Assembly: GCA_944372515.1 (NCBI GenBank) | Contig: CALVZM010000005.1 | Coordinates: 1 to 34,522 of the forward strand | Reading direction: 5' to 3' | Source of the DNA: an uncultured Clostridia bacterium | GTDB lineage: Bacteria; Bacillota; Clostridia; Christensenellales; Borkfalkiaceae | DNA: 34,522 nucleotides | Part shown: positions 12,173 to 20,753 of the stretch, piece after piece | Position numbering within the stretch: the first letter of the stretch is position 1 | Layout: each line of letters opens with the position of its first letter | The notes under the pieces: generated by a model | What the model was told of the DNA's origin: nothing | Database searches by the model: none | What the model saw: only the letters and a program-made list of their open reading frames with translations | Position numbers and translations under genes: made by a program

Positions 12173-14569
12173 ATGAAAAGCAAAAAGATCCAAAGCGTCC
12201 TGCTCGGGCTCGTCTTCGCGCTTTCCGCTCTGTTTATGACGGTGGCGGCGGGTTGCGATTTTTCAGACGGCGATTCTTCGGGCAGCGCTTCCGCGGGCGG
12301 TGATTCTTCGGGCAGTGATTCTTCGGGCGGCGGACAGACGGTCGCCGTGTCCGAGGTTTCGTTGGACGAAACGGCGCTTGCATTGGAGATCGGGGAAAGT
12401 TACACGCTCACCGTAACGGTCAAACCCGCCGACGCGACGGACAGGGACGTGGAATGGTCCACGGACGATGCCGCCGTCGCCACGGTGTCGGGCGGCAGGG
12501 TAACGGCAGTCGGCGAGGGGCAAGCCGTCATCACCGCGGAAGCGGGCGGCAAGAGCGCAACGTGCACCGTTACCGTCAGCCAGCCCGCCGTCGACGTGGT
12601 GGACGTCATCCTCTTCACGGTGCAGTCCAACATGGTCGGGCGGGAAACTTCGCCGTATTCCGTCAGCATTCCCGCGGACTATGCCTATGAATATAAATAC
12701 AACACGGACAGCCTGACGGCGCTGCGCAATCCCGTCGGCGAAAAACTGAAAGCGGCGGAACCGTCCAGCGGTTCGAGCATCGTGCCGCAGTTCTGCGCCG
12801 ATTACGTGGCGAAAACGGGCAGAAAGGTCGTCGCCGTACACGTGGCGCGCGGCGGGCAGGAGATCGCCAAGTTCGCGCCCGGACAGACGCTGTATAACGA
12901 CATCGTAACCAAGTTCACCGCCTGCCTCGACTATCTCGAAGAAGCGGGCACGTTCGAGATCGGCCGCACGTTCTACGTCATGTATCAGGGCGAGTCCGAC
13001 TCTCGGAACTCCAATACGATGGCAACCACGTCCAAAGAACAATACATGAAAACCTACATGCAGTTCCACAACGGGCTGCAAGCGGCGTTCGATTTTGAGT
13101 TCGGCGCCATCATCTATACGGGCAGAAATACCTATGAAAGCCTTGCAGGTGTCAAGACGGTCAACGCGGCGCAGAACCAACTTGCCTTGGACAACGAGGA
13201 CATCATCGTCTGCGACAAGGCGCCCGCCAATTACTACCTCTTCCACACCGATTACATGCTTTCGGACAACGTGCACCTGAACGCGGCGGGTCTGCGTAAG
13301 GTCGGCTCCGATTCCTGCCGCGCCGTGCTCGATTACATGGGGCTCGGCGATCCCGAAAAGGCGGGCGTGGATCCCGCGACCTATCTTGCCGAACCGATCT
13401 ATGAAGTGGCGCCTGCGAGCGGGGCTTATGAATGGAACTTCGACGAGGGGGACATGTCCGAGGCGAGCGGAAGATTCACGGCGACCAAAGTGGGGGAAGG
13501 CGAAGCCGTGTTCAAGGACGGCAAGTACACGCACGCGGCGGACGGTTCCAGCGTCTATTGGGAACTCTCCGCGCCCCTGCTCCTCTCCAAAGACCAGAAT
13601 TGGACCATGGAGTGGAAGGGCAAGAGCGGCAGTCCCATGAACGGGCACGCCGCGGTGCTCCTCACCAACGGCGCCAACGTCTTTGTTACTTTCCAGGAAA
13701 CCAACGGCATCTATCTGCGCAACAACGACGCAAGGGCGCAGTTCAAGGACGTTGTGGGCGAGATCTATACCGAACACGTCTGGAAACTTTCCTATGACAG
13801 CGCGGCAGGGCAGGTCGAACTCTTCATGGACGGCGTATCCAAGGGCAAACTTGCGTGGAACTCCGACCTCACTTTCACCCATCTTTTCGGCGCGACTAGC
13901 ACATTAGGCGGCGCTTCCGACAACTCCGACAACAACTATTCCTTCGTCGGCGAACTCGACTATCTGAAAATTGCCGCCGAGGACGAGGCGGAACCGCCCG
14001 CTCCCGCGGCAGATGGCTATGAATGGAACTTTGACGAGGGGGACATGTCCGAGGCGAACGGGCTTCTCACGGCGACCAAAGTGGGGGACGGCAGCGCCGT
14101 ATTCACGGACGGGAAATACACGCACGCGGCGGACGGCTCCAGCGTCTATTGGGAACTCTCCGCGCCCGTCAAACTCTCCAAAGACCGGAATTGGTCGATC
14201 GAATGGAAGGGCAAGAGCGGCAGTCCCATGAACGGGCACGCCGCGGTGCTCCTCACCAACGGCGCCAACGTCTTTGTTACCTTCCAGGAAACCAACGGCA
14301 TCTATCTGCGCAACAACGACGCAAGGGCGCAGTTCAAGGACGTCGTGGGCGAGATCTATACCGAGCATGTCTGGAAACTTTCCTATGACAGCGCGTCGCA
14401 TCAGGTCGAACTCTTCATGGACGGCGTGTCCAAGGGCAAACTTGCGTGGAATGCCGACCTCACTTTCACCCATCTCTTTGGCGCGACGAGCACATTAGGC
14501 GGCGCTCCCGACAACAACTATTCCTTCGTCGGCGAACTCGACTATCTGAAAATTGCCTTGGGCGCATAA
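12173..14569 (+). CDS. Surface lipoprotein: Ig-like domain, SGNH/sialate O-acetylesterase-type domain and two lectin-like modules
   Basis: This 798-residue protein has a lipoprotein signal peptide with Cys28 in VAAGC and a Ser/Gly/Asp linker (31-54). A BIG2-type Ig-like domain follows (about 57-137). Residues 142-390 are an SGNH-type carbohydrate esterase domain like sialate O-acetylesterase or CE6: nucleophile Ser152 in VQSNMVGR, the YQGESD block (271-276), and Asp365/His368 in SDNVHLN. The C-terminus holds two nearly identical ~180-residue modules (419-601 and 616-795) with a LamG/concanavalin-like pattern (YEWNFDEGD start, VELFMDGVSKGKL, YSFVGELDYLKIA end), likely binding glycans. AGGGAGG precedes ATG 12173. 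Deacetylation of host or dietary glycans at the cell surface is inferred. Confidence 0.85.
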   Translation: MKSKKIQSVLLGLVFALSALFMTVAAGCDFSDGDSSGSASAGGDSSGSDSSGGGQTVAVSEVSLDETALALEIGESYTLTVTVKPADATDRDVEWSTDDAAVATVSGGRVTAVGEGQAVITAEAGGKSATCTVTVSQPAVDVVDVILFTVQSNMVGRETSPYSVSIPADYAYEYKYNTDSLTALRNPVGEKLKAAEPSSGSSIVPQFCADYVAKTGRKVVAVHVARGGQEIAKFAPGQTLYNDIVTKFTACLDYLEEAGTFEIGRTFYVMYQGESDSRNSNTMATTSKEQYMKTYMQFHNGLQAAFDFEFGAIIYTGRNTYESLAGVKTVNAAQNQLALDNEDIIVCDKAPANYYLFHTDYMLSDNVHLNAAGLRKVGSDSCRAVLDYMGLGDPEKAGVDPATYLAEPIYEVAPASGAYEWNFDEGDMSEASGRFTATKVGEGEAVFKDGKYTHAADGSSVYWELSAPLLLSKDQNWTMEWKGKSGSPMNGHAAVLLTNGANVFVTFQETNGIYLRNNDARAQFKDVVGEIYTEHVWKLSYDSAAGQVELFMDGVSKGKLAWNSDLTFTHLFGATSTLGGASDNSDNNYSFVGELDYLKIAAEDEAEPPAPAADGYEWNFDEGDMSEANGLLTATKVGDGSAVFTDGKYTHAADGSSVYWELSAPVKLSKDRNWSIEWKGKSGSPMNGHAAVLLTNGANVFVTFQETNGIYLRNNDARAQFKDVVGEIYTEHVWKLSYDSASHQVELFMDGVSKGKLAWNADLTFTHLFGATSTLGGAPDNNYSFVGELDYLKIALGA
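13427..14557 (+). repeat. Tandem duplication of a 180-codon module
   Basis: Unit 1 is 13427-13975 (183 codons) and unit 2 is 14018-14557 (180 codons), separated by a 14-codon Glu/Pro/Ala linker. By my count they differ at about 16 residues plus a three-residue indel. Long stretches, such as 13609-13803 against 14200-14394, differ at only a few silent sites. This points to recent duplication or gene conversion. Confidence 0.92.
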
Positions 14570-14623
14570 GCGCACGAGGGGCGCGGCAACCGTCCGCGCG
14601 ACAACTTGATCGATGCAAACGGG

Positions 14624-14666
14624 ATGTCCCCGCCTGCCGCTTTTTGCGGCGGGCGGGGATATTTTT
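14624..14666 (+). terminator. Terminator of the esterase lipoprotein gene
   Basis: A long stem (14624-14640 with 14646-14662, two G-U pairs) with a loop of five T is followed by a T-run (14662-14666). Confidence 0.88.
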
Positions 14667-14684
14667 GCGCGGCGGCAAGGCAGG

Positions 14685-14922
14685 TGCGGCGGGAGAAAGA
14701 AACGCATATAATTTTTATGCGCTTTAACATTTGACTTTTTACGGGGGAGGGGTATAATAAAATCGTCCATATAATCGGCAGTTCGTTGCCGAAATATATA
14801 CGGATGAAAAATCAAACGATATAAGGGAGGATTTACACATGAAAAGCAAAAAGATCCAAAGCGTTCTGCTCGGGATCGTCTTCGCGCTCTCCGCTCTGTT
14901 CATGACGGTGGCGGCGGGCTGC
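14685..14922 (+). repeat. Second copy of the promoter, leader and signal-peptide cassette
   Basis: This segment matches 12021-12256 closely: the same -35 and -10 boxes, the ATCGTCCATATAATCGGCA leader stretch, the ribosome binding site and the codons for the signal peptide up to the lipobox Cys. Similarity stops right after the Cys codon, where the two proteins become unrelated. Confidence 0.88.
14731..14758 (+). promoter_or_regulatory. Promoter of the second lipoprotein gene, G-tract interrupted
   Basis: TTGACT (14731-14736), a 16-bp spacer and TATAAT (14753-14758) repeat the esterase promoter almost exactly, but the G-run is GGGGGAGGGG (14743-14752), broken by one A. That should make it stable against slippage while keeping the same spacing. 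Confidence 0.8.
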
Positions 14923-15360
14923 AAAATCGCCGTGCAGGATGAAAACACTTCCGGTGCGGGCAACAGCGGCGCGGCAGGCGATTTCGTCGGAGAAAAATTG
15001 TCCGCAGATGAATGGAACGATGCGCTCGTTCTGTCGCTCGGCAATTTTTCCATGACGAATGAAGTGATAAAATCGGACGATTCCCGAGCGATCGGAGCAA
15101 AGTGCGACTTCCGATTCGACGGAAAGAATGCGTTGCCGGCGATCGACGCAGACGAAAATACCGTGGAGAGCGATGCGGAAGGCTATTTCTTTACTTATAC
15201 CGACGGGGAATGCCGGGGATATGCCTGTGAGAACGGCGTCCGGACAGAAGTGAGTTTGGACGGGATCGGCATGACGGGCGTATCCCGCTTTCTCGTTTTT
15301 GCCGCGTTTCGGAAGAAAAAGGGGCGAAAGAAAGATAAAATTATGAAAGCGGAAGCATAA
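14839..15360 (+). CDS. Short lipoprotein of unknown function, possibly C-terminally degraded
   Basis: The 173-residue product starts with the same signal peptide as the esterase lipoprotein (one change in the first 28 residues) and has its lipidated Cys28 in VAAGC. The mature part begins with a Gly/Ser/Asn linker, then a SADEWNDALVLSLGNFSMT segment. This resembles the start of small beta-rich lipoproteins I have seen in Clostridia, but I cannot name a family. A YFFTYTDGECRGYACENG stretch follows. The end, FRKKKGRKKDKIMKAEA, is very basic and unlike a folded domain end, which suggests truncation by an old frameshift or deletion. No terminator is obvious before the rpsB promoter. Confidence 0.7.
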   Translation: MKSKKIQSVLLGIVFALSALFMTVAAGCKIAVQDENTSGAGNSGAAGDFVGEKLSADEWNDALVLSLGNFSMTNEVIKSDDSRAIGAKCDFRFDGKNALPAIDADENTVESDAEGYFFTYTDGECRGYACENGVRTEVSLDGIGMTGVSRFLVFAAFRKKKGRKKDKIMKAEA

Positions 15361-15386
15361 AAATTTGCATTTTGCGGCAAAAACGG

Positions 15387-15415
15387 TTGTCAAGCGCGGG
15401 GAAATATGGTAAAAT
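15387..15415 (+). promoter_or_regulatory. Promoter of rpsB-tsf
   Basis: TTGTCA (15387-15392), a 17-bp spacer and TAAAAT (15410-15415), with an extended TGG just before the -10. The leader to rpsB is about 115 bases; no specific fold is recognised in it. Confidence 0.8.
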
Positions 15416-15538
15416 TGTCGTTGCTGATAAAAAATTCACACCCTTGTCCGCCGCACATTCCGTGCTCCGTAAATTTTTTTCCTGCGGGGTAACATGTGGC
15501 AAAACGGCGGGAGGGGAGGTAAAACGGAGGAATTTATC

Positions 15539-16354
15539 ATGGCAGTCATCTCTATCAAACAACTTCTCGAAGCGGGCGTGCACTTCGGACACCAGACCCG
15601 CAAGTGGAACCCCAAAATGAAGCCGTATATCTTTGCGGCGCGCAACGACATCCACATCATCGACCTGCAACTCACCGTGCAGTACATCGAAAAGGCGTAT
15701 AACTTCGTCGTCGATCAGGTCAAAGAGGGCAAGAGCGTTCTCTTCGTCGGCACCAAAAAGCAGGCGCAGACCGCCATCAAGGAAGAGGCGGAGCGTTGCG
15801 GCATGCACTATGTCAACACCCGTTGGCTGGGCGGCTGCCTCACCAACTTCAAGACCATGCGTTCCCGCGTGGAGCGCCTCGAACAGATCGAGCGCATGGA
15901 GCAGAGCGGCGAATTTGACCTTCTGCCCAAAAAAGAGGTCATGAACCTCAAAAAGGAAAAGGAGAAATTGGAATCCAACCTCGGCGGCATCCGCAATATG
16001 AAGACGCTGCCCGGGCTGCTCTTCGTCGTCGATCCGCACAACGAGGACATTGCCGTCGCCGAAGCGAGAAAACTCCGCATCCCCGTCGTCGCCATCACGG
16101 ACACCAACTGCGATCCCGATCTCATCGATTACGTCATTCCCGGCAACGATGACGCCATCCGCGCCATCAAACTCATTTCCTCGGTCATCGCCAACGCGGT
16201 CATCGAAGCCAACCAGGGCGAAGAGGCGCTTTTGAGCGTTGCCGCTCCGACCGAAGAGGAAAAAGAGGAAGCCGCGGCGGAAGTCGCCGAAGCGGCTGCG
16301 GAAGAGGCGGCTATGGAAGAAGCGGAAGCCCCTGCCGAAGAAAAGGCGGAGTAA
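15539..16354 (+). CDS. rpsB: 30S ribosomal protein S2
   Basis: S2 (271 residues) is a late-assembling small-subunit protein near the S1 site. The N-terminus [28 protein letters not shown] is diagnostic, as are [21 protein letters not shown] and [20 protein letters not shown]. The last ~40 residues are an Ala/Glu-rich tail beyond the usual fold. GGAGG lies 7 bases before the chosen ATG; an upstream in-frame ATG at 15494 lacks a site. It is cotranscribed with tsf, 69 bp downstream, the usual pair. Confidence 0.96.
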   Translation: MAVISIKQLLEAGVHFGHQTRKWNPKMKPYIFAARNDIHIIDLQLTVQYIEKAYNFVVDQVKEGKSVLFVGTKKQAQTAIKEEAERCGMHYVNTRWLGGCLTNFKTMRSRVERLEQIERMEQSGEFDLLPKKEVMNLKKEKEKLESNLGGIRNMKTLPGLLFVVDPHNEDIAVAEARKLRIPVVAITDTNCDPDLIDYVIPGNDDAIRAIKLISSVIANAVIEANQGEEALLSVAAPTEEEKEEAAAEVAEAAAEEAAMEEAEAPAEEKAE

Positions 16355-16423
16355 GCCTTTCCGCTCCCCTCGGCAATCGTTTGATTCCCAAGCAACGCAT
16401 ATCATTATAAGGAGAAAAGAATT

Positions 16424-17332
16424 ATGGCATTTACGGCTAAGGACGTTATGGCTCTGCGCGAAAAGACGGGCGCGGGCATGATGGATTGCAAAAAGGCGCT
16501 GACCGACGCGGACGGCGATATGGAAAAGGCATGCGAACTGCTGCGCGAGCGCGGCATCGCCAAGGCGGAAAAGAAGGCTTCCCGCATCGCGGCGGAAGGG
16601 GTCGTCCTCGGCTATGTCGAGGGAAAGACGGGCGTGCTCGTCGAAGTTAACTGCGAATCGGACTTTGTTGCCAACGGTCCCAAATTCCACGACCTCGTGC
16701 TCGCCGTCGCAAAGCACATCGCGGCGAAGAAGCCCGCGACCGTGGAAGAACTGCTCTCGCAGGAATTTACGGGCGAAGCGGGCAAGACGGTGGAGACCTT
16801 CATCAAGGAACAGGTCGCCGTCATCGGCGAAAAGATCTCCGTGCGCCGCTTTGTCGTGCGTGAATCGGAAGGCTATCAGACGACGTATATCCACCTCGGC
16901 GGCAAGTTGGGCGTCCTTCTGGACGTCGCCTGCGACGAGGCGACCGACGCCGTGAAGGAAACGGCGCACGACATCACTTTGCAGATCGCCTTCACCAAAC
17001 CCGCATATCTTTCGGAAGGGGACGTGCCCGCGGAAAAGATTGAACGGGAGAAGGAGATTTTGAAAGAACAGGCGATCAATGCGGGCAAAAAGCCCGAGAT
17101 CGCCGAAAAAATGGTCATGGGCGGCATCAAAAAGTTCTACCAGGAAAACTGCCTTTTGGACCAGGCGTTCATCAAGGACGACAAAAAGACGGTTGCCTCC
17201 CTGCTGAAATCCGCAGGTTCGGGCATGGCGATCAACGGCTTCGATTTCTACGTCATGGGCGAAGGGCTCGAAAAGAAGCAGGAGGACCTCTCCGAGGAAG
17301 TCGCCAAACAGGTGCAGGCAATGAAAAAATAA
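16424..17332 (+). CDS. tsf: Elongation factor Ts
   Basis: EF-Ts (302 residues) exchanges GDP for GTP on EF-Tu. The N-terminal UBA-like domain has MALREKTGAGMMDCKKAL (residues 8-25) and the core has VEVNCESDFVA, the TDFV-like exchange motif region. A coiled-coil part and the C-terminal dimerisation module follow. AAGGAGA lies 8 bases before the ATG. It is the second gene of the rpsB operon; a terminator follows 26 bases after the stop. Length is normal for a mid-sized bacterial EF-Ts. Confidence 0.96.
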   Translation: MAFTAKDVMALREKTGAGMMDCKKALTDADGDMEKACELLRERGIAKAEKKASRIAAEGVVLGYVEGKTGVLVEVNCESDFVANGPKFHDLVLAVAKHIAAKKPATVEELLSQEFTGEAGKTVETFIKEQVAVIGEKISVRRFVVRESEGYQTTYIHLGGKLGVLLDVACDEATDAVKETAHDITLQIAFTKPAYLSEGDVPAEKIEREKEILKEQAINAGKKPEIAEKMVMGGIKKFYQENCLLDQAFIKDDKKTVASLLKSAGSGMAINGFDFYVMGEGLEKKQEDLSEEVAKQVQAMKK

Positions 17333-17358
17333 AGGATGACGGATATCACCGTTTCCCT

Positions 17359-17389
17359 TCCCGTTTCCGCAAGGAAGCGGGATTTTTTT
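17359..17389 (+). terminator. Terminator after tsf
   Basis: TCCCGTTTCC (17359-17368) pairs with GGAAGCGGGA (17373-17382) around GCAA, with one G-U pair, and is followed by seven T. Confidence 0.92.
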
Positions 17390-17575
17390 GTATTCCCGTT
17401 TCCCCTTTCCGCGCCCTCTTTCGTTTCTTCCCGCACCGCTTTTTCCGTTTCGTCTGCGTTTTTTTGTTCTTTCCTTTCACGGCAGCGGGCACGGCGGAGA
17501 CAAAAAAATGAAAAAACGGGACAAAAAACGTGGATAAAAAAAGTTTTTCGCCCCCTTTTTTCCGAAGGACGCAAT

Positions 17576-17612
17576 TGTCTTGACACATGTAAAAATTAAG
17601 TGTATAGTTACA
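17576..17612 (+). promoter_or_regulatory. nadABC-niaR promoter with candidate NiaR operator
   Basis: TTGACA (17580-17585), a 17-bp spacer and TATAGT (17603-17608) form the promoter. The -35 is embedded in the inverted repeat TGTCTTGACA (17576-17585). A second inverted pair, TGTAA (17588-17592) and TTACA (17608-17612), flanks the spacer. Firmicute NiaR proteins repress NAD genes by binding palindromes at the promoter when niacin is plentiful. These repeats are good candidates, but I cannot confirm the exact consensus here. Confidence 0.65.
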
Positions 17613-17641
17613 GGGAAAAATTACGGAACGAAGGGGAAGTC

Positions 17642-18541
17642 ATGCAGACGATCAGCGAGCGCATCCTGTCGCTTAAAACACAAAAAAACGCCGTCATCCT
17701 GGCGCATTACTATGTCCCCGATGAAGTGCAGGCGGTCGCCGATTTCGTGGGGGATTCCTTCTATCTCGCGCGCGTCGCGCGGCAGACGAAAGCCGACGTC
17801 GTGGTGTTCTGCGGCGTGCATTTCATGGGGGAAAGCGCCAAGATACTCAATCCCGCCAAAAAGGTGCTCCTGCCCGATCCGTCCGCGGACTGTCCCATGG
17901 CGCACATGGCGACGGCGGAGCAGATCGCAAAACTGCGCCGCGAAACGGACGACCTCGCCGTCGTGTGTTACGTCAATTCCACGGCGGCGCTCAAAGCCCT
18001 TGCGGATGTATGCGTAACCTCTTCCAACGCGGTGAAGATCGTCGGGGCGCTGCCGCAGAAGAACATTCTCTTCATCCCCGACCGCAACCTCGGCGCTTTC
18101 GTGGCGGCGGCACTGCCCGAAAAGAAGTTTTATTTTTCGGGCGGCTATTGTCCCGTGCACGCCTTTCTGCCGGCGGCGGACGTGGCGGCGGCAAAGGCGC
18201 TGCATCCCGCCGCGCTCGTGCTGACCCATCCCGAATGCGAAAAGGAAGTGCGGGAACTGTCCGATTTTCTCGGCAGCACGGCGGAGATCATCTCCTTTGC
18301 GGGACAGAGCGAGGCAACGGAATTCATCGTCTGCACCGAACCGGGCGTGCTCTTTGAACTGAAAAAGCGTTATCCGCAAAAAACCTTTTTCGCCGCGGGC
18401 ATGGTATGCCCCGATATGAAAAAAATCACCTTGGAAAAAGTCCTTCGCTGTCTGGAAGAGGGCGCGGGGGAAGTGGAGATAAGCGAAGAAGAAGGGGCGC
18501 GCGCCCGCGTTCCGCTCGCGCGGATGCTCGAACTCGGCTGA
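17642..18541 (+). CDS. nadA: Quinolinate synthase
   Basis: NadA (299 residues) condenses iminoaspartate with dihydroxyacetone phosphate to quinolinate using an oxygen-sensitive [4Fe-4S] cluster. The three cluster ligands are visible at the family positions: Cys84 in DCPMA, Cys170 in GYCPVH and Cys256 in MVCPDMKK. ILAHYYVPDEVQ and FCGVHFMGESAKIL are also diagnostic. The start at ATG 17642 follows GGGGAA. It is the first gene of nadABC-niaR, 13 bp before nadB, whose product supplies iminoaspartate. Confidence 0.95.
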   Translation: MQTISERILSLKTQKNAVILAHYYVPDEVQAVADFVGDSFYLARVARQTKADVVVFCGVHFMGESAKILNPAKKVLLPDPSADCPMAHMATAEQIAKLRRETDDLAVVCYVNSTAALKALADVCVTSSNAVKIVGALPQKNILFIPDRNLGAFVAAALPEKKFYFSGGYCPVHAFLPAADVAAAKALHPAALVLTHPECEKEVRELSDFLGSTAEIISFAGQSEATEFIVCTEPGVLFELKKRYPQKTFFAAGMVCPDMKKITLEKVLRCLEEGAGEVEISEEEGARARVPLARMLELG

Positions 18542-18554
18542 CGGGAGAAAAAAG

Positions 18555-19874
18555 ATGCAAGAGGACAATTTTTCCGAACGGTATGACGTGCTCATTGCGG
18601 GCATGGGTGTGGCGGGGCTTTTCTGCGCCCTGCACCTGCCCGCAGAGATGAGAGTGCTCGTTCTCTCCAAAGACGGCGCGGAAAAGAGCGATTCTTTCCT
18701 GGCGCAGGGAGGCATCTGCGTGCTCAAAGATCCTGCGGATTTCGACGGTTATTTTGAAGATACCATGCGCGCGGGGCACTATGAAAACGATTCCGCCGCC
18801 GTGGAACAGATGATTCGGCGTTCGCCTTCGGTCATCGCGCGGCTGGTCGCCTGCGGCGTGGCGTTCGCGCGGGACGAGGCGGGGAACTTCCGCTACACGC
18901 GCGAAGGCGGGCATTCGTCGCCGCGCATTCTCTTCCACGGCGACACGACGGGCAAAGAGATCGCGGGGCGCCTTCTTTCGGCGGTGCGGCAAAGGGAGAA
19001 CGTGCGCCTTGCGGAAGGAGTCGAACTTGTCGACATCCTGACGGAAGAAGGGGAATGTTTCGGCGGCATCGTGCGGAAAAAGGCGACGGGCGCCGTCTTT
19101 CCCGTGTACGCCGATCATACCCTTCTGGCGACGGGCGGCGTAGGGGGGCTCTTCGAGCATTCCACGAATTACCGCCACCTGACGGGCGACGCGGTCGCCA
19201 TTGCGCTGCAAAACGGCGTGCAGACCGAACACATCGACTATGTGCAGATTCACCCCACGACTTTCTATTCGCCCAAACACGGCAGGCGGTTTCTGATCTC
19301 CGAGTCGGTGCGCGGCGAAGGGGCGGTGCTCCTCGGCGCGGACGGAAAACGGTTCTGCAACGAACTGTTGCCGCGGGACGTCGTTACGGCTGCCATCCGC
19401 GAGCAGATGGCAAAGGAAGGTTCCTCGTTCGTGCGCCTGGATATGCGTCCCGTCGGCGAAAAAACCCTGCGCGAACACTTCCCCACCATTTTTGCCCATT
19501 GTCTTGAAGAGGGATACGACGTATTAAAGACGCCCGTGCCCGTCGTGCCCGCCCAGCATTATTTCATGGGCGGCATCAAAGTCGACCTTTGGGGCAGGAC
19601 GAACATGCGGCGGCTGTATGCGGCGGGCGAGACTGCCTGCAACGGCGTGCACGGCAAGAACCGTCTTGCCAGCAATTCCCTGCTGGAAAGCCTCGTCTGG
19701 GCGGAGCGGGCGGCGCAGGCGATGGCGGAAGACGGCGCGGGCAGGATCAAAAAATTCCCCCAAAAGGATCTGTCGGCTTATGCCGATTACGATACGCTGA
19801 AAAAAACATATGCGGCGCTCGTGCGCGCGGAAGCAAACAGGCAGCGGGCGGAGAGCGAAAGGAGAAAGGCATGA
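18555..19874 (+). CDS. nadB: L-aspartate oxidase
   Basis: NadB (439 residues) oxidises L-aspartate to iminoaspartate with FAD. The Rossmann motif is VLIAGMGVAGLFCALHL near the N-terminus, followed by SDSFLAQGGICV. The HPTTFYS and SESVRGEGAVLL blocks and the C-terminal GLxxAGETACNGVHGKNRLASNSLLE region are typical of the succinate dehydrogenase/fumarate reductase flavoprotein family. It is about 100 residues shorter than the E. coli enzyme, mainly in the C-terminal helical domain, as in other clostridial NadB. In an anaerobe the electron acceptor is probably not oxygen. Its stop overlaps the nadC start by four bases (ATGA). Confidence 0.94.
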   Translation: MQEDNFSERYDVLIAGMGVAGLFCALHLPAEMRVLVLSKDGAEKSDSFLAQGGICVLKDPADFDGYFEDTMRAGHYENDSAAVEQMIRRSPSVIARLVACGVAFARDEAGNFRYTREGGHSSPRILFHGDTTGKEIAGRLLSAVRQRENVRLAEGVELVDILTEEGECFGGIVRKKATGAVFPVYADHTLLATGGVGGLFEHSTNYRHLTGDAVAIALQNGVQTEHIDYVQIHPTTFYSPKHGRRFLISESVRGEGAVLLGADGKRFCNELLPRDVVTAAIREQMAKEGSSFVRLDMRPVGEKTLREHFPTIFAHCLEEGYDVLKTPVPVVPAQHYFMGGIKVDLWGRTNMRRLYAAGETACNGVHGKNRLASNSLLESLVWAERAAQAMAEDGAGRIKKFPQKDLSAYADYDTLKKTYAALVRAEANRQRAESERRKA

Positions 19875-20725
19875 TCGATGAAATCACAATGAAGGTCCAC
19901 GGCGACAAAATCATCCTCGCGGCGCTTGCCGAGGACGTAACGCAAGAGGACGTTTCCACCAACTGCGTTTTGCCGGGGTATAAAAAGGGCGAAGCCGAAC
20001 TTCTGTGCAAACAGGACGGCGTCATTGCGGGGCTGTCCGTCTTTGCGCGGACCTTCCGCCTGCTCGATCCCGCGGCGGAGATCGAATTGTTTGCCGAGGA
20101 CGGCGCGGAAGTGAAAAAGGGGCAGCGCCTCGGGCTGGTGCGCGGGGACATGCGCGCCATCCTGACGGGAGAGCGCACCGCGCTCAATTTTTTGCAGCGC
20201 ATGAGCGGCATCGCCACGGCGACGCGCGCCATGGTCAGGCTCCTTGCCGGGAGCGGGCTGCGCCTTGTTGATACCCGCAAGACGACGCCGGGGCTGCGGC
20301 TCTTTGAAAAATACGCCGTGCGTGCGGGGGGCGGCGGTAACCACCGTTACAACCTCTCGGACGCCGTTCTGCTCAAAGACAACCACATCGGCGCGGCGGG
20401 CGGCGTGAAAAACGCCGTGGCGGCGGCAAAACGGTATGCCTCTTTCGCAACGAAAGTGGAAGTGGAAGTCGAAACGACGGATATGGCGCGGGAAGCGGCG
20501 GAAGCGGGCGCCGACATCATCATGCTCGACAACATGACCTTTGAGGATATGCGCGAAGCGGTACGCATCATTGCGGGCAGGGCGATCGTGGAGATCTCGG
20601 GCAACGTAACTAAAGAGAACGTCGCGCGGCTCAAAGACATCGGGGCGGACGTCGTTTCCTGCGGCGCCATCACGCATTCCGCGCCCGTCTTGGACGTTTC
20701 TTTGAAAAATCTGCACGCCGTATGA
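19871..20725 (+). CDS. nadC: Nicotinate-nucleotide pyrophosphorylase (quinolinate phosphoribosyltransferase)
   Basis: NadC (284 residues) turns quinolinate and PRPP into nicotinate mononucleotide, completing the de novo branch begun by NadA and NadB. Conserved signatures include ERTALNFLQRMSGIAT, DTRKTTPGLR, KYAVRAGGGGNHRYNLSD and the DNHI segment; the barrel end has EVEVET and MLDNM. The start overlaps the nadB stop (ATGA), implying translational coupling. An upstream open frame runs through nadB in another reading frame and is not used. Confidence 0.95.
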   Translation: MIDEITMKVHGDKIILAALAEDVTQEDVSTNCVLPGYKKGEAELLCKQDGVIAGLSVFARTFRLLDPAAEIELFAEDGAEVKKGQRLGLVRGDMRAILTGERTALNFLQRMSGIATATRAMVRLLAGSGLRLVDTRKTTPGLRLFEKYAVRAGGGGNHRYNLSDAVLLKDNHIGAAGGVKNAVAAAKRYASFATKVEVEVETTDMAREAAEAGADIIMLDNMTFEDMREAVRIIAGRAIVEISGNVTKENVARLKDIGADVVSCGAITHSAPVLDVSLKNLHAV

Positions 20726-20753
20726 GAGAAAAACGGAACAGGGGGAGCGGAAC

